DNA of 64,000 bases from Blastocystis hominis (taxonomy: Eukaryota; Sar; Bigyra; Opalinata; Blastocystidae), in NCBI RefSeq assembly GCF_000151665.1, contig NW_013171816.1, positions 1,802,586-1,866,585 on the forward strand. The letters are read 5' to 3'. Below the pieces are notes generated by a model, which made no database searches, was not told the DNA's origin, and worked only from the letters and a program-made list of their open reading frames with translations. A program made the translations under genes and the position numbers. Positions 47,001 to 54,783 of this stretch are shown piece by piece (within the stretch, counting starts at the first letter, position 1; every line of letters begins with the position of its first letter).

Positions 47001-48523
47001 TGTCTATTCTTTGCATCACTCTGACGAAAGATGCGATGTTTGAAATCGCTCAAGTCCTTGATGTACATAAAATGCTTGGGAATTTCTTCCCTCTCCCGTG
47101 TATCATTCACAATGCAAAGCGACACACATGGGGCAACTTCGTTGCCCCGGGAGCAACTTCGTTGCTCCCCACATCCACCCTTCCTTTTCGGCTTGTACAC
47201 TTGATAACATGTGAATAGATCGTATTTATCCTCGGAGTTGTCATCGTATCCAGGCAAGAGTGTGACCTCGAATACATTGAGAGAGACTTTCAACAGTTCT
47301 TCCAATCTCGCAAAATTCTCTTCACTCGCGTTGAAGGGTGCATTGTCGCGAATGTTCATCGCCTCCTCCACCTCGTGAATGGCCACTCCGAACACCTTGT
47401 TCTTGTCGGGTTGCTTCCACCACTTGTTGTACACACTCGCATCGCCCATCTTGCGATTTGCAATAATCTTGTGCCCGCCTTCACTTGCCAGGATGAGACA
47501 CCGTTGTAGGCATCGGTTGTCATCGATGTTCGGGTTGACCGCCGTCTGTCCAATGATAAAAGGTGTGTGGTGCTTGTAGCCCACGAATGTGCGTAGTGGG
47601 AACATCTCGACATGGAAGCCGATCCACCCATGGTACGCGAACCCGCTTCCCTCTGTCTCCTGTTCCTCTACACCATTTCGGTACCACTTCAGGTAGTCCT
47701 CGATCCACTCATCGATACGATCTCGGCGAACGATGCGGAGGTGTCCCAATCGATCATCGGTGAGGTTGAGAATCTTGGGATCTCCGTCTTGTGTCAACAT
47801 GAGGTTGTATGCCATGATGGTGACGAAACACTGGTTGTACTCGCGCATACCAGTCATGATAAACTTCTTCACGATCTCATTGAACTCCTCGCTTTCATCG
47901 AATACGAGGTTGATCGGTTCCACTTCCTCATCGCCCTTTTCACCCGGTAGTCGAACCCACAGTCTCTTGTCATCATCGTTATTGGGCCGGAAGTCCTTCT
48001 TGGTGCGCTTCTCATTCATCCATTCCTTGTACATATCTCCTTCCACAGTGTGATAGTACGTGAGTGCATACCCGAGTGACGAGTTGATCACGTCCGACAA
48101 GCGTCCTTCGGCCACTTTGCGATCGAACCGAGCGAATGCCTTATTGCGACGTGCTTCACGTCTCTTCTCCACCGTGTTCATGAACTCAGGCAACGGACGA
48201 CCTCGCTTGTCACCGAATTCATGTCCATTCCATTCATACTCAAGAAATCGCTCGTTCCATGTCTTGCTTCCAACAATCAGATACTTATGCTCTCCTTTGG
48301 GATCACTGACGCGCCTATGTGTCACTCGTCTGTTAGGTGTTACTTGTTTCAGCCCGAATACCTTGTTCGACAGATACGCTCGTGAATCAGGAATGGTCTG
48401 ATCGGTGAACTTCCCATCGATCATATAGTACTTGGCTGCTAATCGTTTCCAGATTTGACTCCCAACCTTAATCTTTCGTCCAGTCTCAGGGTTAATAGTA
48501 TATTCGTCGCGAAAAGAATCCAT
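44057..48523 (-). CDS. Protein-primed family B DNA polymerase of Polinton type
   Basis: 1488 residues. The N-terminus has an NPETGRKIKVGSQIWKRL unit like 2-cysteine-adaptor/TGR motifs, then a C2H2 zinc finger (CRFCDDFFGSRKAVHAHEVQ). Exonuclease motifs: VVYADFESAIDD, HNGSHYDFTFI, YNVLDVTLMAD. A CPFC...CTCCTKC zinc ribbon lies between. Polymerase motifs: A is YYLDANNLYGGAM, B is KLLANSTYGKF, C is LLGQDTDSLIV. DxNNLYG is characteristic of Polinton polymerases. It would copy the element with a protein primer. One double hairpin (47130-47169) is inserted in frame, adding a glycine/arginine/cysteine-rich loop in the N-terminal half. No terminal-protein domain was identified. ATG preceded by TATATAAATG. 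Confidence 0.93.
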   Translation of the reverse strand: MDSFRDEYTINPETGRKIKVGSQIWKRLAAKYYMIDGKFTDQTIPDSRAYLSNKVFGLKQVTPNRRVTHRRVSDPKGEHKYLIVGSKTWNERFLEYEWNGHEFGDKRGRPLPEFMNTVEKRREARRNKAFARFDRKVAEGRLSDVINSSLGYALTYYHTVEGDMYKEWMNEKRTKKDFRPNNDDDKRLWVRLPGEKGDEEVEPINLVFDESEEFNEIVKKFIMTGMREYNQCFVTIMAYNLMLTQDGDPKILNLTDDRLGHLRIVRRDRIDEWIEDYLKWYRNGVEEQETEGSGFAYHGWIGFHVEMFPLRTFVGYKHHTPFIIGQTAVNPNIDDNRCLQRCLILASEGGHKIIANRKMGDASVYNKWWKQPDKNKVFGVAIHEVEEAMNIRDNAPFNASEENFARLEELLKVSLNVFEVTLLPGYDDNSEDKYDLFTCYQVYKPKRKGGCGEQRSCSRGNEVAPCVSLCIVNDTREREEIPKHFMYIKDLSDFKHRIFRQSDAKNRHTTRNVKCRFCDDFFGSRKAVHAHEVQVHRELVNESEEYELANEETRLRFTNQRYEMPAPVVVYADFESAIDDKNRHKPIMLSCLAVSRIPAIQTQLRVFHAPHESEEELRPFMDYLVQLQGSVKTYLFDELPLENSPSIEKDFRATTVCPFCRKKLEDDKVRHHAHVAGEYTTGKGEIRHFEAGQYICTCCTKCNLQLSFNKKNYRLPVYFHNGSHYDFTFIMKLIATMPGGNLEVIPTTEDKEMQIEYNGIQFKDSLKLISSPLRSIVAQTLGGNLDLYVHTKQQLRKYCESRGKQWDDEYIDLLTRKEPMFYSLIKSYESLNNTVIPSREQCIDDMKGEMMPQDEYDHMVKLWKTFDIKTWGEYYELYNVLDVTLMADAFEHFRNTTLNAFGVDPMHYITAPQMAYSLFLKVTMEGDHNENSLMTLARKWAQYIMRINANEGLAEKQLVKVFLNRMGEFYESKGIRLMETNDIDDFMRLLKNLRGGITQIVKRHAKVDIDNKEQATSSQGIYYLDANNLYGGAMHRMMPYELVGVPERREVMEKINRDPNGWVQSLKTFGKYGFFIECDIEAPVELHDKFNDLPFFPVQKAGMYSDGIKKYAEKNDIVDKVKEVNTPKLICDLVPRQKYLVHYSLLQLGIQQGYRVTHIHHIIRFKQAPFIFEYVNMLSEKRAKSKITVEKNLYKLLANSTYGKFVETGLKRMKVKFANTWNEREAIIQKHGYDMIAGTTMYSENLIGIKLNTPVRRVEKPFFIGFAILDMSKHIIYDFYYNVLKNTFDTVELLGQDTDSLIVQLHDRANIVHKMCDMYKSFDFSELDNTSYFYGELVKYYEHEVDKSKFPSLESFLNFNKKLPGPIFKDEHNGHRITEFVGLRPKMYCLVDEKHVIHNAAKGVPRNVVIDGERMSVKNIDLYKRVLEAEKKEDAVIEGSFKRINNQAFDISTKEQTKTLMTCTDNKRWILDDNVHTLAFGHYRLKDM
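47130..47169. repeat. Double hairpin DH2, inside polymerase gene
   Basis: GGGGCAAC-TTC-GTTGCCCC followed directly by GGGAGCAAC-TTC-GTTGCTCCC. It is flanked by perfect 5-bp direct repeats CACAT (47125-47129 and 47170-47174). Insert plus duplication is 45 nt, so the frame is kept. Confidence 0.93.
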
Positions 48524-48601
48524 TTATATATAGGCGACAAATTCTTTAAGTGACCAAAGTGAAAATGGTGTGACTTGGAAAATAGTTATGGAATTTCCAG
48601 C

Positions 48602-49027
48602 CTAGAATGGGAAAATCGCATGGCCATCTTCGTCATATTCGAATTCATCGATGTCGACATACTCAGACTCGGACGACGAATCGTCTGAATTGTCGTTTGC
48701 GAATATCTTGTTGATGTCAGGATCATTATCGTATGCTTTGGCTTCTTCTTTCGTCATCTTCACCCATTTGCCACCTCGTGGTCTATAGTTGTCACGGAGT
48801 AACTCGTAGTATGCTGTGCCACCAATAATCATGGAGCGATTGCTGGGAGAAAGTATTCTCAACTTGGGAACATATTTCGTCGTATCTGGTGGTAAAGGTG
48901 TATCGTACAAGCGATTCAATTTCTCGTCGTACTTGTATCCACGCTTGAGAAGGTTCCAGAAGCGAACTCCGTTGATTTGAATTTCTCGTCCTGTGTTGGG
49001 ATTCAAAGTGTGAGTAGGTCTATTCAT
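48602..49027 (-). CDS. Small acidic protein with NPxTGR motif
   Basis: 141 residues. The start (NPNTGREIQINGVRFWNLL) repeats the motif at the polymerase N-terminus, and a second unit (RSMIIGGTAYYELLRDNY) parallels HKYLIVGSKTWNERFLEYEW of the polymerase. The end is strongly acidic (DDSSSESEYVDIDEFEYDED). NPxTGRxI units occur in 2-cysteine-adaptor proteins of large DNA viruses. It may act with the polymerase, for example as a replication or virion protein; this is inference. The upstream context is rich in TATA and the start is TATAAATG. Confidence 0.65.
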   Translation of the reverse strand: MNRPTHTLNPNTGREIQINGVRFWNLLKRGYKYDEKLNRLYDTPLPPDTTKYVPKLRILSPSNRSMIIGGTAYYELLRDNYRPRGGKWVKMTKEEAKAYDNDPDINKIFANDNSDDSSSESEYVDIDEFEYDEDGHAIFPF

Positions 49028-49079
49028 TTATATATTTATATATTTATATTTTCTCTTTTAACCCTAGATGCTTCCCTAA

Positions 49080-49592
49080 ATGAAGTACAAGAAAACAGAA
49101 AACAACACATGGTCTTCCCTGGTACGCACTTGTGAGGACGAGAATATCGAACTCGCCGACATCATCATTCACACCAAGTATCCGATCAATTCCGAGCGTC
49201 TATTCGGCTTCAGTGTTTGCTCCCCGCAAGCAAATGTGAACTGTGGTTTAATATTGCACGACTATGATTGCATGGAGATGACGTTGGATGAAACTCGTCC
49301 ACCTTTGTTTACCGAGGATGAATGGGAGTATCTATTGCCTCAATTGAAATCCAACGGTTTGCTCGGTGTGCCTCTGAATGTCTTCTGTAGGACGTATGAC
49401 ACACAGCCTTATGTCGTACCTGTGGTAACCGAGAATCGTGCTGTTTACTTCTTCTCCAACTACTATGTTCGCGTGGTCTACAAGGTGGTGGATGATGAAG
49501 TGCCTCCCGAGTTGTCCGATCTGTTTATCGATGATGGTGCATGTTTGAAGGGTGTGTATGTCAAACCATATGAACGAAATCATCCAAAGTAA
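49080..49592 (+). CDS. Hypothetical element protein
   Basis: 170 residues, not recognised. It has mixed alpha/beta character and no membrane segment. It is divergent from the gene at 48602-49027 and followed within 5 bp by the next ATG. Start context is CTAAATG, shared with other element genes. Confidence 0.6.
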   Translation: MKYKKTENNTWSSLVRTCEDENIELADIIIHTKYPINSERLFGFSVCSPQANVNCGLILHDYDCMEMTLDETRPPLFTEDEWEYLLPQLKSNGLLGVPLNVFCRTYDTQPYVVPVVTENRAVYFFSNYYVRVVYKVVDDEVPPELSDLFIDDGACLKGVYVKPYERNHPK

Positions 49593-49596
49593 ATAA

Positions 49597-50247
49597 ATGT
49601 CGTACATTTTCAGCAGCAATGGAAACAACTACACGTTCAAGAAGCTCGACAACATGCTCATCAACATGCCAGAGAAGGACGGTCATCATGTGCTAATTCG
49701 AGAGACAGTGGATGGTGTTCCTCAGTACTCGTGGGGGAGTGCGGCTTGTATCGTGAAAGCGAACGAAGCATTTGTCTTCGAGTACACACCAGAAACCGAA
49801 TCATTCAATGGCGAGTGGGGTGGTGATGGTATGCCGCCTATGCCGTCCGGATCATACCTGATAACCACGACTGTCATAACGTACCTTCCTGACAATGGGG
49901 GAAGCTCTGCTTCCCCCGGGGGAGGCCATGCCTCCCCCTACGACGTGTTCAACGATTGCGACTCAATCGAATCGGTGGTTGAAAAGGGTTATCGAGTGCT
50001 AGTCACGTTTGACAATACGCCTATCCTAGACAGACCCTACATCGATACATTGAATAGTCTTGTATCTCACACTGGTTATGCTGTTGTGAATGTTGGGGGC
50101 AACGAGGGGGCACTACGTGCCCCCGGGGGAAGCGTTGCTTCCCCCTACAACTCTCCTGTCCTTCGTACGTATTCGAATCTCCCTCTCATGCTTCTAGGTG
50201 GTGTGAAGAGCATTACGATCGTTTTCGAACACCTAGGGGAAGCGTAG
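49597..50247 (+). CDS. Hypothetical element protein with two hairpin insertions, possible virion protein
   Basis: 216 residues. The start context is AATAAATG. Two in-frame double hairpins add GGSSASPGGGHASP and GALRAPGGSVASP. The end, VKSITIVFEHL, resembles the final beta strand of the three tandem virion-type proteins at 61.9-64 kb, so a beta-rich capsid-associated role is possible. Its last codons lie within hairpin DH5. Confidence 0.55.
   Translation: MSYIFSSNGNNYTFKKLDNMLINMPEKDGHHVLIRETVDGVPQYSWGSAACIVKANEAFVFEYTPETESFNGEWGGDGMPPMPSGSYLITTTVITYLPDNGGSSASPGGGHASPYDVFNDCDSIESVVEKGYRVLVTFDNTPILDRPYIDTLNSLVSHTGYAVVNVGGNEGALRAPGGSVASPYNSPVLRTYSNLPLMLLGGVKSITIVFEHLGEA
49897..49938. repeat. 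Double hairpin DH3, in frame in a gene
   Basis: GGGGGAAGC-TCT-GCTTCCCCC and GGGGGAGGC-CAT-GCCTCCCCC, both with 9-bp stems. GAC lies three bases away on each side; insert plus that repeat is 51 nt. Confidence 0.9.
50106..50145. repeat. Double hairpin DH4, in frame in the same gene
   Basis: GGGGGCAC-TAC-GTGCCCCC and GGGGGAAGC-GTT-GCTTCCCCC. CAAC occurs two bases outside each end, a possible 4-bp duplication; insert plus repeat is 48 nt. Confidence 0.9.
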
Positions 50248-50273
50248 CTTCCCCGTGGGCACTACGTGCCCAC
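50236..50273. repeat. Double hairpin DH5 between convergent genes
   Basis: GGGGAAGC-GTA-GCTTCCCC and GTGGGCAC-TAC-GTGCCCAC. It covers the last codons of both the 49597-50247 gene and the integrase gene and could form a strong RNA structure at both 3' ends. Confidence 0.9.
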
Positions 50274-51230
50274 TACTTTCTTCTGACTCCTCGTAATGGG
50301 TCGATGTGACCTTGCTGCATCTCGCAATGCATTGGGTTCCTTTCGACTCTTGGATCGCGTGACTGGAGGTGCTGGCTGTGGTTTGCATTTGCTTGCCAGG
50401 AGTTCCCAATGATAGCACTTCTGCTTGCTACCGCTTTCCATATTCTTCACTTCGTACATCAATGGCATGAATCGATCGTCAATGTCAACAACTTCATACA
50501 AGTCCTGAGACCATTTGCTCGTCAATGATCGCTTTTCCAGAACGCGAGGTCTTCGTGTCACTCGAACATAATCACCCACATCGAATTGAGGTGTTGTGTC
50601 CTTCGCTGTCATGTTGGATGGTTCTGTCTTCTCCGTGTACAAGATGTTGTTGTTCCAAATGTCAGTGGGTGCATATCCGGTGTCTCTGTTCTTCCTTGCA
50701 TTGTGTCTACGAACGGCACCATCGATCAAGTCGAACCACACACCTTTCGATTGATTGAATGGAACCATGATGTCTTCCTTGATATCTCGAATTGCTCGTT
50801 CGGCTAGTACTGCCTTATTCGCTGAATCCATGTGATACATGGTGATGTCATACTTGCCCAAGATGTTGGTACGAAAGATGGCATTGGTGAACTCGGTACC
50901 TCGATCAGAGCAAATATGCTTTGGTGGTCCATATGTTTGAATGATATCCTTCATCGCATGCGTGACTTCTGTGGCACACTTGCTTTTCAGTCGCCGAGCC
51001 ATCAGGTATTTCGAATATCCATCAATACATACAAGGACATACTTGTATCCACGATTCTTGTGGAATCCTGTACTCTTCTGTCTGCCCAACACTTCCTGAA
51101 TCCATTTGTCTTGTTTGGAAGAGAAATCGATGAGATCGATGAAGTATATGTTTCTCTTGAATGAACTGATGATCACTCGAGTGGCGCCTCTTCGTTTTGC
51201 TGGTTTCCTTAGTTCCTTGATTTCATTCAT
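50262..51230 (-). CDS. Retrovirus-type (RVE) integrase
   Basis: 322 residues. The catalytic core reads FIDLIDFSS (first Asp), ICSDRGTEFTN (second Asp) and VLAERAIRDIKED (Glu), the DDE triad of Polinton, retrotransposon and retroviral integrases. It is followed by an SH3/chromo-like segment (DVGDYVRVTRRPRVLEK; LYEVVDIDDRFMPLMYEV) and a basic tail. A separate zinc-binding HHCC domain is not evident, so the N-terminus is short for the family. It would insert the linear element DNA into the host genome. It is divergent from the small gene at 51233 with two bases between start codons. Confidence 0.92.
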   Translation of the reverse strand: MNEIKELRKPAKRRGATRVIISSFKRNIYFIDLIDFSSKQDKWIQEVLGRQKSTGFHKNRGYKYVLVCIDGYSKYLMARRLKSKCATEVTHAMKDIIQTYGPPKHICSDRGTEFTNAIFRTNILGKYDITMYHMDSANKAVLAERAIRDIKEDIMVPFNQSKGVWFDLIDGAVRRHNARKNRDTGYAPTDIWNNNILYTEKTEPSNMTAKDTTPQFDVGDYVRVTRRPRVLEKRSLTSKWSQDLYEVVDIDDRFMPLMYEVKNMESGSKQKCYHWELLASKCKPQPAPPVTRSKSRKEPNALRDAARSHRPITRSQKKVVGT

Positions 51231-51232
51231 AA

Positions 51233-51424
51233 ATGAACCGCTTTATTCAATGGCTGAAAAGTGCATGGAAATGGATGAGTGGAAGGAAGAACCACAAACT
51301 GGTGGTTGACTCGAAATGCAAGGACAGATGTCACTGCCTGTGCGTGTACAATGAGAAGAATGGATCCGATGACGACAGTGGGAGTGATATATCGGTCAGT
51401 CCGACAGAGATTAAAGTGAAATGA
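51233..51424 (+). CDS. Small cysteine-containing protein
   Basis: 63 residues: a basic tryptophan-rich start (FIQWLKSAWKWMSGRK), then KCKDRCHCLC, then an acidic end. The four closely spaced cysteines could bind a metal. The start, ATAAATG, is of the element type. Expression is not proven. Confidence 0.45.
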   Translation: MNRFIQWLKSAWKWMSGRKNHKLVVDSKCKDRCHCLCVYNEKNGSDDDSGSDISVSPTEIKVK

Positions 51425-51472
51425 GGGATGCCTAAATAGATTTAAATAATGTAAACATAAATAGAAATACAA

Positions 51473-51910
51473 ATGAACTGTTGGATGAATGATGAACGTC
51501 TTGATATCACACGTAAATATGTGCATGATATGATTAATTCATTTGTTGAGGACCCAAAAGGTACAAATTATCATAATGAGTATAATCCTCCTTATATGAT
51601 GATAAATTCACCTGATCTTCAACATCTTCTTGTGAAATCATGTTATGATGATAAATACATAGTGAAGTATGGGGGACAAAGTGGGGCGACTTTGTCGCCC
51701 CGGGAAGCCGAAGGCTTCCCACAAAGTCCCGCCGGGGAAGCGAAGCTTCCCCGAAACATTGCTGAACTCCGTGCTTTCAATGAGAATATCTATGATATCG
51801 AAGGTCATCGTGTGATGACATTAGGTGGTGATATAATTATCATTGATATCGATGGTGTTGCATTTGATCAACTCGAATGTGTATCGGGTAAACGATTACC
51901 GCCAAAGTAA
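51473..51910 (+). CDS. Hypothetical element protein carrying nested hairpins
   Basis: 145 residues. Not recognised. The flanking parts (TRKYVHDMINSFVEDPKG; VMTLGGDIIIIDIDG) look like a normal folded protein, while about 30 residues in the middle (GQSGATLSPREAEGFPQSPA and following) come from inserted hairpins. The frame is kept throughout. Confidence 0.5.
   Translation: MNCWMNDERLDITRKYVHDMINSFVEDPKGTNYHNEYNPPYMMINSPDLQHLLVKSCYDDKYIVKYGGQSGATLSPREAEGFPQSPAGEAKLPRNIAELRAFNENIYDIEGHRVMTLGGDIIIIDIDGVAFDQLECVSGKRLPPK
51671..51752. repeat. Nested double hairpin DH6 with 7-bp target duplication, plus single hairpin
   Basis: GGGGCGAC-TTT-GTCGCCCC and GGGAAGCC-GAA-GGCTTCCC (51683-51720) are flanked by ACAAAGT on both sides (51676-51682, 51721-51727). 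Removing insert and one repeat restores an older hairpin GGGAC-AAA-GTCCC. A third hairpin GGGGAAGC-GAA-GCTTCCCC follows at 51734-51752. Confidence 0.93.
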
Positions 51911-51916
51911 AAGACT

Positions 51917-51932
51917 GGAAGCCGTGGCTTCC
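51917..51932. repeat. Single short hairpin
   Basis: GGAAGCC-GT-GGCTTCC lies just past the stop of the 145-residue gene. It may be half of a decayed double element. Confidence 0.7.
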
Positions 51933-51960
51933 TTTTTCACTTTGTCTCCTCCCCCTACGA

Positions 51961-52041
51961 GGGGGCGTTTTACGCCCCCGGGCAGCTTGGGAAGCCTTCG
52001 GCTTCCTGGGGAAGACTACGTCTTCCCCTGCTTCGCTGCCC
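51961..52041. repeat. Hairpin cluster DH7 with a double hairpin inside a hairpin loop
   Basis: GGGGGCGT-TTT-ACGCCCCC (51961-51979) is followed by an outer pair GGGCAGC...GCTGCCC. Between its arms lie GGAAGCC-TTC-GGCTTCC (51990-52006) and GGGGAAGAC-TAC-GTCTTCCCC (52008-52028). GCTT flanks the inner pair on both sides; removing it recreates GGGCAGC-TTC-GCTGCCC. The cluster separates two convergent genes. Confidence 0.92.
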
Positions 52042-53310
52042 TTACAGTTCCATGATGCTTACCTTCAGTCGAGTGAAGTAATGTTCGATCGTGGTGTCTC
52101 CAGAACGTAAGATTTGAATTTTCATATCTACAGGGCGTACTGATGTGAATATGTTCGTGCTACTCAATGTCGTTGTTGGCACTGGATTATTCAAGCTTGC
52201 TTTAATGATTGTAGCTGTCTCGACACCCATTACGAGAGTTGGCACGCTCGTGAATCCTACAAGTGCCTGTTCATAGTTGTCACAATGAAGTACGGCATCG
52301 ATGGTGATCATGTACGTCTTATTGGGTTCCAATTTGATCGGTGCAGAAAGGTCTGAACCTTCCGACGTGAGTGCCTCGCTAACAACCTGGTGTCCACTTG
52401 TCCAGGAGGTGTACTCGAATGTCTTACTCAATTTAGCCGATGTGGGTGATAACGAGACTGTGCCGTTTTCTTTGACTTCCATGACGTACTTGCCAGCAGT
52501 GGATGGGATTGTTAGCTTGGACACGTTGGTCCCATTGTTGTACACGAGACACTTTTCATTGCTAGTACACCCGAGGATGTCTTTGTAGACGATCTCAGGC
52601 GTGAGATTGGCAAGAACAGGACTCTCATTGCTACTCTCGACCTTGAATGTCGCATAGCCTGCCGTGGTTGGCAATGATAGACCATAGGCAGCATCGTTCC
52701 AGTAGGTGACGATTCTCTGCCCATCAGATCCGATTCCTAGAGCTTCATGGAAAAGACTTCTTGATGTGACCTTGTTGAACTGGTAGTTATTGCTCGAATC
52801 GGCTGAAAGGAAGAACGTTCCCGACTTACTTGGTAAGAATAGATCCTTCGAATCACTCTTGGTCGAATTCCAGTTCGGTACCGCATACCAGTCCGACGTG
52901 CTCGTAAGTTCGAGTGCCTCGAAAATCACGGGCTTCGTCAACGCTTCCAATGAAGGTCCACTATCCGGGTCAGTCGTGAGAATGAAAGAACCACTTTCTG
53001 GCAGATTGATCGCTCCGAACGCCGAGTTATTCTTGAAGAAGGGAATAGCTCCATTGGTTGGAATGGTAATCGATTGTCCATCGCTGTCCTTGAAATACGA
53101 GTTATCCAAGGAAGTGAAATCTTCACCTGCGACCGACCATGTGTACACATCGTCAGTCTTGGTGAGTACATAGTTGCCATTGGTCGACGGAAATGCGAAC
53201 GTGTCGAAAGAGTTGTCCGAGTAGTACTGGATACCCTCGGTCATCTCCTTGCGTTTGAATACTCCGTTCTGGAGATATACAAGTTTCTCAGGTTGTGTTG
53301 GTGTTGCCAT
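52042..53310 (-). CDS. Beta-repeat protein, candidate fibre or spike
   Basis: 422 residues. Five units share the pattern [L/I]xxPSxxGxYxL: FAFPSTNGNYVL, INLPESGSFIL, LFLPSKSGTFFL, LSLPTTAGYATF, LTIPSTAGKYVM, spaced about 60-70 residues. The C-terminal part (KTYMITIDAVLHCDNYEQAL...) looks like a separate beta head. Repeated beta shaft plus head is the plan of adenovirus-like fibres, so a host-attachment role is possible; this is inference from layout alone. It is divergent from the major capsid gene and the double hairpin DH8 lies between their starts. Confidence 0.5.
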   Translation of the reverse strand: MATPTQPEKLVYLQNGVFKRKEMTEGIQYYSDNSFDTFAFPSTNGNYVLTKTDDVYTWSVAGEDFTSLDNSYFKDSDGQSITIPTNGAIPFFKNNSAFGAINLPESGSFILTTDPDSGPSLEALTKPVIFEALELTSTSDWYAVPNWNSTKSDSKDLFLPSKSGTFFLSADSSNNYQFNKVTSRSLFHEALGIGSDGQRIVTYWNDAAYGLSLPTTAGYATFKVESSNESPVLANLTPEIVYKDILGCTSNEKCLVYNNGTNVSKLTIPSTAGKYVMEVKENGTVSLSPTSAKLSKTFEYTSWTSGHQVVSEALTSEGSDLSAPIKLEPNKTYMITIDAVLHCDNYEQALVGFTSVPTLVMGVETATIIKASLNNPVPTTTLSSTNIFTSVRPVDMKIQILRSGDTTIEHYFTRLKVSIMEL

Positions 53311-53353
53311 TTACTATGGAGGAGAGAAAACAGTTTTTTTCCTCGTAGTAATT

Positions 53354-53396
53354 GGGGAATCTACGATTCCCCGGGCGAGAATTAAAATTCTCGTCC
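53354..53396. repeat. Double hairpin DH8 between divergent gene starts
   Basis: GGGGAATC-TAC-GATTCCCC followed by GGGCGAGAAT...ATTCTCGTCC (one G-T pair). TAGTAA flanks it on both sides (53346-53351, 53399-53404), a 6-bp candidate duplication that includes the bases before the capsid ATG. Confidence 0.9.
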
Positions 53397-53404
53397 TATA
53401 GTAA

Positions 53405-54695
53405 ATGGCAACTACAATTCCTCCTGTGCATAACTACGAATCGCAGATTGTGTTCAGCAATCAGTCCAATAACATCAAGTCGACCGATGTGATCAATTGG
53501 ACGATCGCTCCATCCGGTGATGACGTGTACTTCAATCTCTACAAGTCACGAATGACCTTCAAGCTCAAGATCACCGGGTTGGCAAATAATGCAGGCAGTT
53601 CGTCGAAGGATATCTATGTTCCGGTGAAGAAGAACATGTCAGGCATCGTGAACAACACGAAGGTCACGTACACCTATTGGAATGGTGAGAACCTGGCGTC
53701 CTTGCCTCTGAGTGCAGACAATGAAAACATCGGTCAGATCCGGTCACTCTTGAATGCGCTCACGGACAACAAGCACAACAATGTGGTGAATGAAGGATTG
53801 AAGGAACTGTCCTACATCTACTACGATGACCGTGACTACGATACAACCGATAAAACCGCGAGAACTGCGGCCATCCTGGGTCGACCTTATGGCGGCAAGT
53901 TATTCTACAACATGCTCAAGTTCGTACAGCCACCTGGATCGACCACGGCGTACACGACGATCAATGTGAACTTTGCAGACATCTTCGAAGGTTGTTCTCA
54001 GGAACGATTCATCAATCTCACGCAGATGGATGCTCAGATCTATCCCACGAACGATGATGCATACTTCTACATCGATGCTGGCAAAATCAATACCGCTACA
54101 AGTCCGGACGCTGTTCCATCAGCCACGGCTTTCACCGGTGTGTACTTCGATACATGCACGCTTTGGTATCACAGTTACAAGACGAGTGATGATTCGACCT
54201 TCGATCCTGAAGAACACTCAGTTGGTGAAGAACCAGATCATGACCAAGACGTTCCGCATTCCTTCTGGCCAGAACTTCATCGATGATCGTGTGCTGGTCA
54301 ACTTCCCCGTCAAGATGATGTTCATGATGTTCACGGACGACAATGGCGATTTCTCGACTCTCAAGGACATTCGATTCAAACGTATCTCATTGAACATCGC
54401 TGGTGAACAGAAGCGTATCATCAATGTGGACAACACGAACACACCTGATGGAATTGATCACACGTTCTTCGAATGGATGGACTATCTTTGCAATAGTCGT
54501 TCCGACGAGTACGACACGCTGTTGACGTACAAGACGTGGTTGAATCAGTTCCGAATCTTTGCCTTCCCGTTAGCCGAGTGGTTCCCGATGCGAGCAGCGA
54601 ATCAGATCCAGTTCGAAATCGAGTTGGAAGAGGATGTTGCAGCGACGACCCAGATGCACCTCATCATGATCCGTGCCAACACTGTGGGAGCGTAA
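53405..54695 (+). CDS. Major capsid protein candidate with apparent +1 frameshift
   Basis: Two overlapping frames (53405-54286 and 53973-54695) together make a protein of about 430 residues. The first part (SQIVFSNQSNNIKSTDVINW; YGGKLFYNMLKFVQPPG) and second part (FAFPLAEWFPMRAANQIQFE; MHLIMIRANTV) look like one continuous beta-rich capsid protein with the double-jelly-roll style end. The change of frame falls at about 54226-54240, where one extra base would explain it. Whether this is mutation, assembly error or programmed +1 shifting is open. It lies in the middle of the virion genes near ATPase and protease. Penton is an alternative role. Confidence 0.6.
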
Positions 54696-54733
54696 GGGGA
54701 GCCGCAGGCTCCCCGGGGAAGCGTAGCTTCCCC
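54696..54733. repeat. Double hairpin DH9 just after the capsid stop
   Basis: GGGGAGCC-GCA-GGCTCCCC and GGGGAAGC-GTA-GCTTCCCC begin one base after the capsid TAA, so they would lie in its 3' end. Confidence 0.9.
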
Positions 54734-54783
54734 ACGCCTAACTAATATCACTTAAAGATTTCAAAACATAAATATAAATAGAT

